Below, in pieces: positions 40,829-49,197 of a stretch of 64,000 nucleotides of DNA. The translations under genes were made by a program, and so were the position numbers. Below the pieces are notes generated by a model that saw nothing but the letters and a program-made list of their open reading frames with translations, ran no database searches and was not told where the DNA came from. Position 1 is the first letter of the stretch, and each line of letters starts with the position of its first letter. Source of the stretch: Actinophytocola sp035995025 (GTDB taxonomy: Bacteria > Actinomycetota > Actinomycetes > Mycobacteriales > Pseudonocardiaceae). The DNA lies in the NCBI GenBank assembly GCA_035995025.1, contig DASYKY010000007.1, positions 56,314 to 120,313 on the forward strand, given 5' to 3'.

Positions 40829-41890
40829 TCAGTCAACCGTCCAGGTGTCGTTGCCGTTCAACAACGCCTGGAGGTTCGGCGGCTTGGCCTCTGTCGCGTG
40901 GGTGACCTGTGCGCGTGCGGCGTCGTCGTAGGTGGGTCGGTTGATGTTGCGGTAGATGCCGGTGACGGTGTGTCCGAGGTCTTGGGTGGACAGGCGGGAC
41001 AGGGCGAAGGCGTAGGAGGGGTCGTCGAGGGTGGCGTCGTGTATGACGATCTCTTCGTGTGCGACGTCGGCGGTTTTGGTGACTTCGAGGCCGTAGTCGG
41101 TGCGCACCACCGCGTGGTCGCCGTCGGTGCCGAACACGATCGGCTCCCCGTGGGTCAACGGGATGAGCCGCTGTTCCTTCTGCCCGGGTTCCTTCAACAC
41201 GTCGAAGGCGCCGTCGTTGAAGATCGGGCAGTTCTGGTAGATCTCCACCAACGCCGACCCGCGATGCGCTGCGGCGGCGGCGAGGATCTCGGTGAGCTGG
41301 GCACGATCGTTGTCCAACGTCCGCGCCACAAACGACGCCTCCGCCCCCAACACCAGCGACAACGGGTTGAACGGATGATCCAGCGACCCCATCGGCGTCG
41401 ACTTCGTCAGCTTCCCCTCCTCACTGGTGGGGGAGTACTGGCCCTTCGTCAACCCGTAGATCCGGTTGTTGAACAACAAGATCTTCAGGTTCACGTTCCG
41501 CCGCAACGCGTGAATCAGATGGTTCCCGCCGATCGAGAGCGCGTCCCCGTCCCCGGTCACCACCCACACCGACAGATCCGGGCGCGTCACCGCCAACCCG
41601 GTCGCGATCGCCGGAGCCCGGCCATGGATCGAGTGCATGCCATAGGTGTTCATGTAGTACGGGAACCGCGAACTACAGCCGATCCCCGAGACGAACACGA
41701 TGTTCTCCCGCCGCAACCCCAGACTGGGCAGAAACGCCTGCATCGCGTTCAGCACCACGTAGTCACCACACCCCGGACACCACCGCACCTCCTGATCCGA
41801 CTTGAAATCCTTCGCCTTCTGCGGCTCGTCGGTAGTAGGCACGTGGGCCAGCCCGCCCAGCTCTGGCAGCCCCAGGTCCACGGCGGTCAT
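40829..41890 (-). CDS. korB: 2-oxoglutarate:ferredoxin oxidoreductase, beta subunit
   Basis: The 353-residue KorB binds thiamine diphosphate and the [4Fe-4S] cluster. Seen: RWCPGCGDY with two cluster cysteines, GIGCSSRFPYYMNTYGMHSIHGRAP divided as the substrate-binding block, and the TPP motif VTGDGDALSIGGNHLIHALRR followed later by LLFNNRIYGLTKGQYSPTS (the last two are adjoining but separate motifs). With KorA it oxidatively decarboxylates 2-oxoglutarate to succinyl-CoA with ferredoxin as acceptor; M. tuberculosis Rv2454c is the counterpart. The ATG at 41890 overlaps the korA stop (ATGA). The gene end lies 8 bases from the convergent sunset gene. Confidence 0.92.
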   Translation of the reverse strand: MTAVDLGLPELGGLAHVPTTDEPQKAKDFKSDQEVRWCPGCGDYVVLNAMQAFLPSLGLRRENIVFVSGIGCSSRFPYYMNTYGMHSIHGRAPAIATGLAVTRPDLSVWVVTGDGDALSIGGNHLIHALRRNVNLKILLFNNRIYGLTKGQYSPTSEEGKLTKSTPMGSLDHPFNPLSLVLGAEASFVARTLDNDRAQLTEILAAAAAHRGSALVEIYQNCPIFNDGAFDVLKEPGQKEQRLIPLTHGEPIVFGTDGDHAVVRTDYGLEVTKTADVAHEEIVIHDATLDDPSYAFALSRLSTQDLGHTVTGIYRNINRPTYDDAARAQVTHATEAKPPNLQALLNGNDTWTVD

Positions 41891-43797
41891 GCCGGAACTC
41901 CTTCCAACTCGTGCAGGTGCTCGGTCAGCACGTGCTGCAGCTCCTCCGCTTTGAAGGGCAGCCCGGCGACCTTGTTGTAGGGCCGCGCGTCCACGAGGAA
42001 GCGGCCGCGGATGAGCAGCGCCAGCTGACCCATGTTCATCTCGGGGATGACGACCCGGTCGTAGGAGCGCAGCACATCCGCGAGGTTGCGCGGGAACGGG
42101 TTCAGGTGCCGCAGGTGCGCCTGCGCGATCCGCAACCCCTGCCCGCGCACCCGCCGGCAGCCGGCGCCGATCGGGCCGTAGCTCGATCCCCAGCCCAGCA
42201 CCAGCAGCCGCGCGTCGCCGGTCGGGTCGTCCACCGTCAGGTCCGGCACGTCGATACCGTCCACTTTGGCCTGACGGAGCCGGACCATGCGGTCGTGGTT
42301 GTCCGGGTCGTAGGAGATGTTCCCCTTGCCGTCCGCCTTCTCCAGCCCGCCGATGCGGTGCTGCAGGCCCGGCGTGCCCGGGATCGCCCACTCGCGGGCC
42401 AGCGTCTCGGTGTCGCGCACGTACGGCCAGTGCTCGTCGCTGCCGTCGAGCGCGTTCGGCTCCTTGGCGAACGTGACGCGCAGGTCCGGCAGGGTCGCGA
42501 CCTCGGGGACCAGCCACGGCTCCGAGCCGGTCGCGATCGCGCCGTCGGACAGCAGCAGCACCGGCGTCCGGTACTTCAGTGCGATCCGCGTCGCCTCGAG
42601 CACGGCGTCGAAGCAGTCGCCAGGCGACTGCGGCGCCACGATCGGCACCGGCGACTCACCGTTGCGGCCGAACATCGCCTGCAGCAGGTCGGCCTGCTCG
42701 GTTTTGGTCGGCAGGCCGGTCGAGGGGCCGCCGCGCTGCACGTCGATCACGACCAGCGGCAGCTCCGACATCACCGCGAGCCCGATGGTCTCCGACTTCA
42801 GCGCGATGCCCGGCCCGGACGTCGTGGTCACGCCCAGCGAGCCGCCGTAGGCCGCGCCGAGGGCGGCGCCGACGCCGGCGATCTCGTCCTCGGCCTGCAT
42901 CGTGGTGATGTTGAAGTTCTTGTGCCGCGACAGCTCGTGCAGGATGTCCGACGCCGGCGTGATCGGGTAGCTGCCCAGCAGCACCGGCAACCCGGAGCAC
43001 TGGCCGGCGGCCACGAGGCCGTATGCCAGCGCCATGTTCCCGGTGATCTGCCGGTAGGTGCCGGGCGGGAACTGCGCCGGCGGCACGTCGTAGGTGACGG
43101 TGAACGCCTCGGTCGTCTCGCCGTAGTTCCAGCCCGCGCGGAACGCCAGCACGTTGGCCTCGGCGATCTCGGGCTTGCGCGCGAACTTCTCTCTCAGGAA
43201 CCGTTCGGTCCGCTCGGTCGGCCGGTGGTACATCCACGACAGCAGCCCCAGCGCGAACATGTTCTTCGACCGCTCGGCGTCCTTCTTCGACAGGCCGGTC
43301 TCCTTGAGCGCGCCCTGCGTGAGGGTCGCCATCGGGACCGCGAAGACCTGGAAGCTCGACAGCGAGTCGTCCTCGAGCGGGTTGGCCGCGTAGCCGACCT
43401 TCGTGAGGTTGCGCTTGGAGAACTCGTCGGTGTTGACGATGACCGTGCCGCCGACGGGCAGGTCGCTGATGTTCGCCTTGAGCGCCGCCGGGTTCATCGC
43501 GACGAGGACGTCCGGGCGGTCGCCGGGCGTCAGGATGTCGTAGTCGGCGAAGTGGATCTGGAAGCTGGAGACGCCCGGGAGGGTGCCCGCAGGGGCACGG
43601 ATCTCGGCCGGGAAGTTGGGCAGCGTCGCCAGGTCGTTACCGAAGGCGGCGGCTTCCGAGGTGAAGCGGTCACCCGTCAGCTGCATGCCGTCGCCGGAGT
43701 CCCCCGCGAATCTCACGACGACCCGGTCGAGCTTGGTGACCTGCGTGGCGCGAAGACTCGCCAGCTCGCCGTTTCCCCCGTTCTCGCTGCTGTCCAT
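41887..43797 (-). CDS. korA: 2-oxoglutarate:ferredoxin oxidoreductase, alpha subunit
   Basis: KorA (636 residues) fuses a gamma-type domain (VVRFAGDSGDGMQLTGDRF at the start, residues 27-45) to the alpha pyrimidine-binding domain (GNMALAYGLVAAGQCSGLPVL begins it) and a C-terminal transketolase-like domain (LLVLGWGSSYGPIGAG). This fused form is the actinobacterial type (M. tuberculosis Rv2455c). It gives an oxygen-tolerant alternative to 2-oxoglutarate dehydrogenase in the TCA cycle and supplies reduced ferredoxin. Start at 43797 (ATG) and a four-base overlap with korB define a two-gene operon. The 175-base upstream region has a 7-4-7 palindrome (see that entry). Confidence 0.93.
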   Translation of the reverse strand: MDSSENGGNGELASLRATQVTKLDRVVVRFAGDSGDGMQLTGDRFTSEAAAFGNDLATLPNFPAEIRAPAGTLPGVSSFQIHFADYDILTPGDRPDVLVAMNPAALKANISDLPVGGTVIVNTDEFSKRNLTKVGYAANPLEDDSLSSFQVFAVPMATLTQGALKETGLSKKDAERSKNMFALGLLSWMYHRPTERTERFLREKFARKPEIAEANVLAFRAGWNYGETTEAFTVTYDVPPAQFPPGTYRQITGNMALAYGLVAAGQCSGLPVLLGSYPITPASDILHELSRHKNFNITTMQAEDEIAGVGAALGAAYGGSLGVTTTSGPGIALKSETIGLAVMSELPLVVIDVQRGGPSTGLPTKTEQADLLQAMFGRNGESPVPIVAPQSPGDCFDAVLEATRIALKYRTPVLLLSDGAIATGSEPWLVPEVATLPDLRVTFAKEPNALDGSDEHWPYVRDTETLAREWAIPGTPGLQHRIGGLEKADGKGNISYDPDNHDRMVRLRQAKVDGIDVPDLTVDDPTGDARLLVLGWGSSYGPIGAGCRRVRGQGLRIAQAHLRHLNPFPRNLADVLRSYDRVVIPEMNMGQLALLIRGRFLVDARPYNKVAGLPFKAEELQHVLTEHLHELEGVPA

Positions 43798-43861
43798 GAT
43801 TTACTGCCGGTCCCTCCGTCGCACTACCTCGTGCCCACGTGCTCACCCTATCCGCGTGTGC

Positions 43862-43879
43862 GACTGGAGACTTCCAGTC
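43862..43879 (-). promoter_or_regulatory. Palindrome upstream of korA
   Basis: GACTGGAGACTTCCAGTC is a perfect 7-4-7 inverted repeat, 65 bases before the korA start. It could be an operator for korAB or a hairpin ending the lrp transcript. No known regulator consensus is matched. Confidence 0.35.
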
Positions 43880-43972
43880 CGACGAGGTTCGCGTGCCAGC
43901 TCACAGTGGGACATCTCGGATCGTGGGACGCTCGTTACGCATGGCGGGACGCAGCCCCCGTTTCGGGTCGTG

Positions 43973-44425
43973 TCAGCCGGCGACCTCGGGTGCGGGCGGG
44001 CGCTCGAGCAGCGTCGAGAGGACCACGGTGGAGACGGTCCGGTCGATCATGTCGACCGCGCGGAGGCGTTCGAGGGCGTCCTCGAGGTGGTGGATGTTGG
44101 CCGCGCGCAGGTGCACGATCGCGTCGGGGGCGCCGGACACGGTGTAGGCGGCGACGACCTCGGTCAGGGGGAGCAGGCGGGCGCGGATGCGGTCCGGGGT
44201 GACGTTGCCGATGCAGTGCACCTCGACGAACGCCTCGGTGCCCCAGCCCAGCGCCTCGGGGTTGACGACGGCGGTGAACCCGCGGAGCACGCCGGTGTCG
44301 AGGAGGCGGTCCACCCGGCGCTTGACCGCGGGCGCGGACAGTCCGACCACCTTGCCGATCTCGGAGTAGCTCGAACGAGCGTCAGCTACCAGTCGCGAAA
44401 CGATTCGCTGATCGATGCTGTCCAT
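43973..44425 (-). CDS. Lrp/AsnC-family regulator
   Basis: The 150-residue product has an N-terminal helix-turn-helix (SSYSEIGKVVGLSAPAVKRRVDRL) and a RAM-type effector domain (GTEAFVEVHCIGNVTPDRI, VVAAYTVSGAPDAIVHLRA). Such proteins sense amino acids and form octamers. I prefer ATG 44425 (MDSIDQRIVSRL), the usual N-terminus of the family; ATGs at 44434 and 44464 are longer options. The divergent gene encodes a dimethylargininase-like hydrolase, so an arginine-type signal is probable. A GCAA-N4-TTGC palindrome covers its start region. Confidence 0.85.
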   Translation of the reverse strand: MDSIDQRIVSRLVADARSSYSEIGKVVGLSAPAVKRRVDRLLDTGVLRGFTAVVNPEALGWGTEAFVEVHCIGNVTPDRIRARLLPLTEVVAAYTVSGAPDAIVHLRAANIHHLEDALERLRAVDMIDRTVSTVVLSTLLERPPAPEVAG

Positions 44426-44427
44426 AC

Positions 44428-44439
44428 GCAACATATTGC
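44428..44439. promoter_or_regulatory. Possible Lrp operator in the divergent region
   Basis: GCAACATATTGC: GCAA and TTGC arms around an AT-rich centre (CATA). It lies directly before the preferred lrp start and about 60 bases before the DDAH start, a fitting place for autoregulation and for control of the divergent gene. Confidence 0.4.
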
Positions 44440-44499
44440 CGGTTTGACGGCGAGTTTGCGACATTGAATGCCGATCGCTCGCGGCCTCACAATGGAATC

Positions 44500-45324
44500 A
44501 TGCGCGAGTCGACCGAGCGACGTTTCCTGATGTGCGAGCCGACGTACTTCACCGTCGAGTACTCGATCAACCCGTGGATGGACCCGAGCAAGCCGGTCTC
44601 GACCGAGCTGGCCGTCAAGGAGTGGACCGAGCTGGCGGACACGTACCGCCGGTGGGGCCACCAGGTGGAGTTCATCCAGCCCGAGCCGGGCTTGCCGGAC
44701 ATGGTGTTCGCCGCCAACTCCGGGACCGTCATCGACGGCCGGGTGCTGGGTGCGCGGTTCCGCGCGCCGCAGCGTGCCGCCGAGGCGGACCACTTCCGCA
44801 GGTGGTTCCTGGACCACGGCTACCGGGACGTGGTCATGCCCACCAAGATCAACGAGGCCGAGGGCGACCTCACCTGGACCGGCGAGGTCCTGCTGGCCGG
44901 CACCGGCTTCCGCACCGACTCCGGCGCCCACGCGGAGGCGCAGGAGATCCTGGGCGTGCCCGTGGTGTCCCTGAACCTGGTGGACCCGAGGTACTACCAC
45001 CTGGACACCGCGCTGTGCGTGCTGTCCCCGGCCGCCCCGGGCCGCCGCGCACACGTGGCGTACTACCCGGAGGCGTTCTCCCCGGGCTCGCAGCGAGTCC
45101 TGTACCGGCTCTTCCCGGACGCGATCATCGCCACCCCGGCGGACGCCGAGTGCCTGGGCCTGAACGCGGTCTCGGACGGCCGCAACGTGGTCCTGCCCAT
45201 CGAAGCCACCCACCTGGCGGACCAGCTGATCAACCACGGCTACGAGCCGTTCTTCGTGGACATCTCAGAACTCCGCAAGTCCGGCGGCGGCCCCAAGTGC
45301 TGCACGATGGAGCTCAGGGACTGA
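44500..45324 (+). CDS. Dimethylarginine dimethylaminohydrolase (DDAH)-type amidinohydrolase
   Basis: A 274-residue member of the guanidino-modifying superfamily. Visible: N-terminal MCEPTYFTV, substrate block DMVFAANSGTVIDG (67-80), EGDLTWTGEVLLAGTGFRTD, His167 in YYHLDTALCVL, and the catalytic Cys near the end (KCCTMELRD, Cys267 or 268). The Glu/His/Cys set is that of DDAH and related citrulline-forming enzymes that hydrolyse arginine or methylarginines. Substrate cannot be fixed from sequence. ATG 44500 gives the usual N-terminus; longer TTG 44464 would overlap the divergent regulator. Divergence from an Lrp gene suggests amino-acid-responsive control. Confidence 0.85.
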   Translation: MRESTERRFLMCEPTYFTVEYSINPWMDPSKPVSTELAVKEWTELADTYRRWGHQVEFIQPEPGLPDMVFAANSGTVIDGRVLGARFRAPQRAAEADHFRRWFLDHGYRDVVMPTKINEAEGDLTWTGEVLLAGTGFRTDSGAHAEAQEILGVPVVSLNLVDPRYYHLDTALCVLSPAAPGRRAHVAYYPEAFSPGSQRVLYRLFPDAIIATPADAECLGLNAVSDGRNVVLPIEATHLADQLINHGYEPFFVDISELRKSGGGPKCCTMELRD

Positions 45325-45604
45325 TCCGCAGGTGGTTTCGGAACACCGGCGCCGGCCGAGTCGTCGGTGACCCTCTGTCGACGATTGTCGCCCTAGGCAG
45401 CAAGTCGTTGCTCGTCTACCGGCAGCCGGCCGATCTGCATGTCGCATGCCTCGCACAGCCACGGCAGCCAACGTGGTTGCTCAGAGCCGCGGCCAGCTCC
45501 CTGAGCAAATAGTCACGACGGTGGTGTCGAACGGTGTCGAGCCCGTTCGTAGCCAGGATGAGAGACCGGCAACGGCTCGATCAACCGCACTCGAGGAGAC
45601 CATC
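45325..45604. other. Gap without recognisable gene
   Basis: No frame with convincing start and composition is seen in these 280 bases. GAGGAGA immediately before 45605 is the ribosome-binding site of the next gene. Confidence 0.5.
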
Positions 45605-46186
45605 ATGACCGCTCTCTACACCTGGGACGTCGTCACCAGCCTCGACGGCTTCGGCTCTTACGAGGGCGGCGACTGGGGCGGCTACTGGGGAAAACAAGGC
45701 CCCGAGTTTCTCAACCGCCGCCTCGCCTTGTACGGCGAGGAGCAGCGGATCGTCCTCGGGGCCAACACGTATCGGCAGTTCGCGCAGCTGCTGGGCACGA
45801 GCTCCGAGGAGTCCGAGGTGGATGACCCGGTGAACACTCGGATGAGGAACCTGCCGACGACGGTGGTGTCGACGACACTCGAAGGACCGCTCGACTGGCC
45901 GGACGCGACCCTCGTGAGCGGCGACGCAGTCGACGTCGTCGCCCGGCTCAAGGAGGAGTCCGAGGTGCCGTTGCGCTCGCACGGCAGCCTGTCGATGAAC
46001 CGGGCACTGATGGCCGCCGGTCTGGTCGACCGCGTCCACGTGACGGTCTTCCCCGTGATCACCGGTCAGACCGGAGTGGACCCGATCTTCCAGGACGCGG
46101 CCGACTTCGACCTCGAGCTGATCGAGAGCCGAACGCTCGACGGCCACACCCAAGAGCTCATCTACCGGCCCACCCTGCACGTCTGA
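45605..46186 (+). CDS. RibD C-terminal/dihydrofolate reductase-like protein
   Basis: The 193-residue protein has the RibD_C fold pattern: VVTSLDGFGSYEGG at the N-terminus, EEQRIVLGANTYRQF, the strand and turn LPTTVVSTTL, HGSLSMNRALMAAGLVDRVHVTVFPV and the end LDGHTQELIYRP. Members are NADPH-dependent reductases of unknown substrate that resemble dihydrofolate reductase. ATG 45605 is preceded by GAGGAGA. The neighbouring minus-strand fragment is a decayed member of the same broad family. No operon partner is evident. Confidence 0.82.
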   Translation: MTALYTWDVVTSLDGFGSYEGGDWGGYWGKQGPEFLNRRLALYGEEQRIVLGANTYRQFAQLLGTSSEESEVDDPVNTRMRNLPTTVVSTTLEGPLDWPDATLVSGDAVDVVARLKEESEVPLRSHGSLSMNRALMAAGLVDRVHVTVFPVITGQTGVDPIFQDAADFDLELIESRTLDGHTQELIYRPTLHV

Positions 46187-46313
46187 GTCTGATCATTGGC
46201 CGCCTTCCTCGGCCTCGATCGTCGAACGCCGGGCCGTACGAGGGAGCGCTCGTGCCCACTGGCCCCTGCGGTTCTTCGACCTCCCGGTCGTCGACTTCGA
46301 CCGCGCCCGAAAC

Positions 46314-46503
46314 TCATCGCACCCGGTACCGCAAGTGCGTGACGCCGGTGCCCTCGACCACCACCGTGGGCCGTCGAGCTGCACCGGCTCGATGCCGAGC
46401 TTGGCGAACAACGGCGTTCCGCCGCCCAGCACGACCGGCACCAGCTCGGGCCGGCGATGTAGCCGTCGAGCGACACCGTGCCGCCGGTGATGACCTTGCC
46501 CAT
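46314..46503 (-). pseudogene. Remnant of a RibD_C/DHFR-like gene
   Basis: On the minus strand the frame begins correctly at 46503 with MGKVITGGTVSLDGYIAGP and stops making sense after about 19 residues. In another frame follows VPVVLGGGTPLFAKLGIEPV, and in a third the typical end VVVEGTGVTHLRYRVR with stop at 46314. The central ~110 residues are missing and two frame changes are needed, so this is a deleted, non-functional copy of about 190 bases compared with about 560 expected. Confidence 0.75.
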
Positions 46504-46586
46504 CTCACTGTCTCCTTCGCTGTCGAAGTGTCGCGCCGGTACGTCGAAGGCGAGGCCGGCCAATCGACATCCGGCCCCACATATGA

Positions 46587-46618
46587 AAGTATCCTTTCGA
46601 AAGGTTCGCTTCATACTT
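46587..46618 (+). promoter_or_regulatory. Operator-like palindromes upstream of the ArsR/MFS operon
   Basis: CCTTTCGAAAGG (46593-46604) is a perfect 12-bp palindrome, and AAGTAT/ATACTT (46587-46592, 46613-46618) form a wider inverted repeat around it. The regulator gene starts 13 bases downstream, which makes autoregulation likely. Confidence 0.5.
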
Positions 46619-46630
46619 GGGAGATGTGCG

Positions 46631-47200
46631 ATGGCCGAGCTGCCACCCCGCCGCAAGGTGCGTGACGTCGAGCTGCTCAGCGCGCTGGCCCACCCACTGC
46701 GCGCCGCCCTCCTGCGGTACCTCATGGCCGTCGGGCCGCGGACGGCCAGCGAGTGCGCCGACGCGGTCGGGTCGACGGCCTCCAACTGCAGCTGGCATCT
46801 GCGCCAGCTCGCCAAGTTCGGCCTCGTCGAGGCGACCGGCGGCGGGGACGGCCGCCAGCGCCCCTGGCAGGCGACCGTCGTCGGGCTCGACCTCGGGGAG
46901 TTCGACGACGATCCGGCCACCCGGGCCGCGCAGCTGGCCGTGTTCGGCACCAGCCTGGGCGAAGAGCAGAAGCTGACCCAGCGCTTCTTCGAGCGCATCG
47001 ACGAGCTCGACCCGGGCTGGCGCCGCGCGGGCATCTTCAACGGCTACACGCTAGCCCTCAACGCGGCCGAGCTCACCGAGCTCGCCGACAAGATCGACGA
47101 CCTGGTCCGCCCGTACGCCAGCACGATCCGCGAGGACCCGCCGCCCGACGCCCGGCCCGTCTACGCCGGGTTCCGCGCGTTCGTGCGGCTCGAGCGGTGA
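46631..47200 (+). CDS. ArsR-type winged-helix regulator
   Basis: The 189-residue protein carries a winged helix near the N-terminus: VELLSALAHPLRAALLRYLM, then the recognition region RTASECADAVGSTASNCSWHLRQLAKFGL. The C-terminal part (from about residue 95) is a helical effector domain seen in ArsR-like regulators of MFS exporters. ATG 46631 follows GGGAG at 7 bases. It overlaps the transporter start (GTGA at 47197-47200), so it most likely controls efflux of a compound it senses. The ligand is unknown. Confidence 0.83.
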   Translation: MAELPPRRKVRDVELLSALAHPLRAALLRYLMAVGPRTASECADAVGSTASNCSWHLRQLAKFGLVEATGGGDGRQRPWQATVVGLDLGEFDDDPATRAAQLAVFGTSLGEEQKLTQRFFERIDELDPGWRRAGIFNGYTLALNAAELTELADKIDDLVRPYASTIREDPPPDARPVYAGFRAFVRLER

Positions 47201-48396
47201 CCCGCCTCTGGCTCGCCGCCGTCTGCTCCGAGACCGGCGAGTGGATGCTCCAGATCGCCCTGCCGATCCTCGTCTACCAGGCCACCGGCTCGGCCGCGTC
47301 GACCGCCGCCATGATGATCGTCGGGCTGCTGCCCGCGGTCCTGCTCAGCCCGGCCGCCGGCGTGCTCGCCGACCGGCTCGACCGGCGCAAGCTCCTCCTC
47401 GCCGTCAGCGCCGGGCAGGCGGTCGTCGCCGCGCCGCTGCTCGGCATGTCCGGCTCCGCGGTGTGGGCCGGCTACCTCGTGATGGCCGGGCAGGCGAGCC
47501 TCGCGGCCCTGTTCGAACCCGCCCGCAACGCACTCGTCCGCGACCTCGTCGGCCCGGACGGCGTCACCGCGGCCAACGGGCTGCTCGGCATGGGCACCAA
47601 CCTCTCCCGGCTGACCGGTGCCTGGCTCGGCGGCCTGCTCTTCGCGGGTGGCGGCGTCACCCTCGTCTACCTCGGCTACGCCGCCGTGCTGCTCGTCGCG
47701 GTCGGCGCGCTGGTGAAACCCTTCGGCACCAGGCACGAACCGCAACCGCCGGGGCCCGCGGTCCGCGAATGGCTCGACGGCATCGACATGATCCGCCGCG
47801 ACCGCCGGCTCTGGGTGATCGGCACGGCGATGATGATGGGCGCGGTGTCCCAGGGGCTGTTCCTGGCGCTGTTCGTGCCGTTCGTCCTCGACGTGCTCGG
47901 TGCGGGCGCGGGTGGCGTCGGGCTGCTGCGTGGCGTGCAGGCGATCGGCGGCCTCCTCGCCGGCGCCGGGGTTGCCGTGCTGGCCCGCCGGGTCGCGTCG
48001 GGCAAGCTGTTCGGCTGGGGGGCGGTCGCGTTCGGCGTGCTGGGCGCGGTGATGTGGAACGGCCCGTACCTCACCACGGCGCTTCCCGTCTACATAGGAC
48101 TCTTCATCGCCGTCGGGGTGCCCGGCGGGGTCGCGGTGTCGGGCCTGCTCGGGATTCTGCAGACCGCGGTGCCGCCCGCCGCGACCGGCCGGCTGACGAG
48201 CAGCGCGTTCGCCGCGATGGCACTCGGCAACGTGCTGGGCATGCTGATCGGCGGCCTCGGCGCGGCCTGGTCGCCGCTCATGCTCAACCTGCAGGCCGCG
48301 CTCTACCTCGCGTCAGGCGTGCTCGTCCTGGTCCTGCGGCCACGCTCAGCCGAGTACCCGCCCCACGCCGCCGTAGCCGAGCAGGCGAGCCGGTGA
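47197..48396 (+). CDS. MFS transporter
   Basis: A 399-residue integral membrane protein with about 12 hydrophobic helices. The loop between helices 2 and 3 reads GVLADRLDRRKLLL, the MFS signature, and AALFEPARNALVRDLVGPD follows helix 4, as in enterobactin/MDR-type exporters. It probably exports a small molecule with proton exchange. The start is the GTG of a four-base overlap with the regulator gene. The 3' end overlaps the convergent methyltransferase gene by 51 bases. Confidence 0.88.
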   Translation: MTRLWLAAVCSETGEWMLQIALPILVYQATGSAASTAAMMIVGLLPAVLLSPAAGVLADRLDRRKLLLAVSAGQAVVAAPLLGMSGSAVWAGYLVMAGQASLAALFEPARNALVRDLVGPDGVTAANGLLGMGTNLSRLTGAWLGGLLFAGGGVTLVYLGYAAVLLVAVGALVKPFGTRHEPQPPGPAVREWLDGIDMIRRDRRLWVIGTAMMMGAVSQGLFLALFVPFVLDVLGAGAGGVGLLRGVQAIGGLLAGAGVAVLARRVASGKLFGWGAVAFGVLGAVMWNGPYLTTALPVYIGLFIAVGVPGGVAVSGLLGILQTAVPPAATGRLTSSAFAAMALGNVLGMLIGGLGAAWSPLMLNLQAALYLASGVLVLVLRPRSAEYPPHAAVAEQASR

Positions 48397-49164
48397 CGTG
48401 GACGCCTCCCGGTCCGGCCGCCACTCGTCCAGCAGCGTCAGCCCCGGCTCGACCAGTTCGGTGCCGGCGAACCAGCTCTCGATCGCGTCGCGGGTCCGCG
48501 GGGTGATCTGCTCGTCGGCGCCCTCGTAGAGGCTCAGCAGCCCGGCGAGCTGCTCGCGCGTCCCGGGGTCGGCCTCGTCCTGGCTCATCGTCGAGATCGC
48601 CAGGTAGCTGCCCGCCGGGCACGCCGACCGGTAGCGCGTCACGAGGCCCGCGGGGTCGGCGTCGTCGCCGATGAACAGCAGCAGCCCGACGACCAGCAGG
48701 CCCACCGGCTCGGAGAAGTCGATCAGCCCGGATACCTCGGGGTGCTCGAGCACCGCGCGCGGGTCGCTGACGTCGGCCCACACGATCGCCGCGTTCTCGT
48801 TGTCCTTCAACAGCTCGTAGCTGTGGTGCACCGCCACCGGCTCGTAGTCGACGTACACCACGCGGGCCGAGGGGTCGGCGCGCTGCGCGATCTCGTGCAC
48901 GTTGCCGACCGTCGGGATGCCGGAGCCGAGGTCGAGGAACTGGCGGATGCCCTGCGACATCAGGAAGTCCAGCACCCGGTGCAGCCACGCGCGGTTGATG
49001 CGCGCGACGTCCTTGACCCACGGTGCCACCTGCTCGACCTGCGCGGCGAGCTGCCGGTCGGGTTCGAAGTTGTGCGCGCCGCCCAGGTGGTAGTCGTACA
49101 TGCGAGCCGCGTTCGGCTTGGTGAGGTCGACCTTCGGAACGTCCGTCGGCGGTGGTGGCCTCAT
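48346..49164 (-). CDS. DUF574-type SAM-dependent methyltransferase
   Basis: The 272-residue protein belongs to the actinobacterial Methyltransf_19 family. Signs: KPNAARMYDYHLGGAHNF near the N-terminus, SAM-binding FLDLGSGIPTVGNVHEIA (77-94), VVYVDYEPVAVHHS (the acidic end of strand 2), and IDFSEPVGLLVVGLLLFI. These proteins are numerous in streptomycetes and Pseudonocardiaceae; substrates are mostly unknown. It stands alone on the minus strand and overlaps the transporter gene at the 3' end. Confidence 0.88.
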   Translation of the reverse strand: MRPPPPTDVPKVDLTKPNAARMYDYHLGGAHNFEPDRQLAAQVEQVAPWVKDVARINRAWLHRVLDFLMSQGIRQFLDLGSGIPTVGNVHEIAQRADPSARVVYVDYEPVAVHHSYELLKDNENAAIVWADVSDPRAVLEHPEVSGLIDFSEPVGLLVVGLLLFIGDDADPAGLVTRYRSACPAGSYLAISTMSQDEADPGTREQLAGLLSLYEGADEQITPRTRDAIESWFAGTELVEPGLTLLDEWRPDREASTSPARLLGYGGVGRVLG

Positions 49165-49197
49165 GGCGGACTCCCTATCTGGATGGTGATTTTCCGC

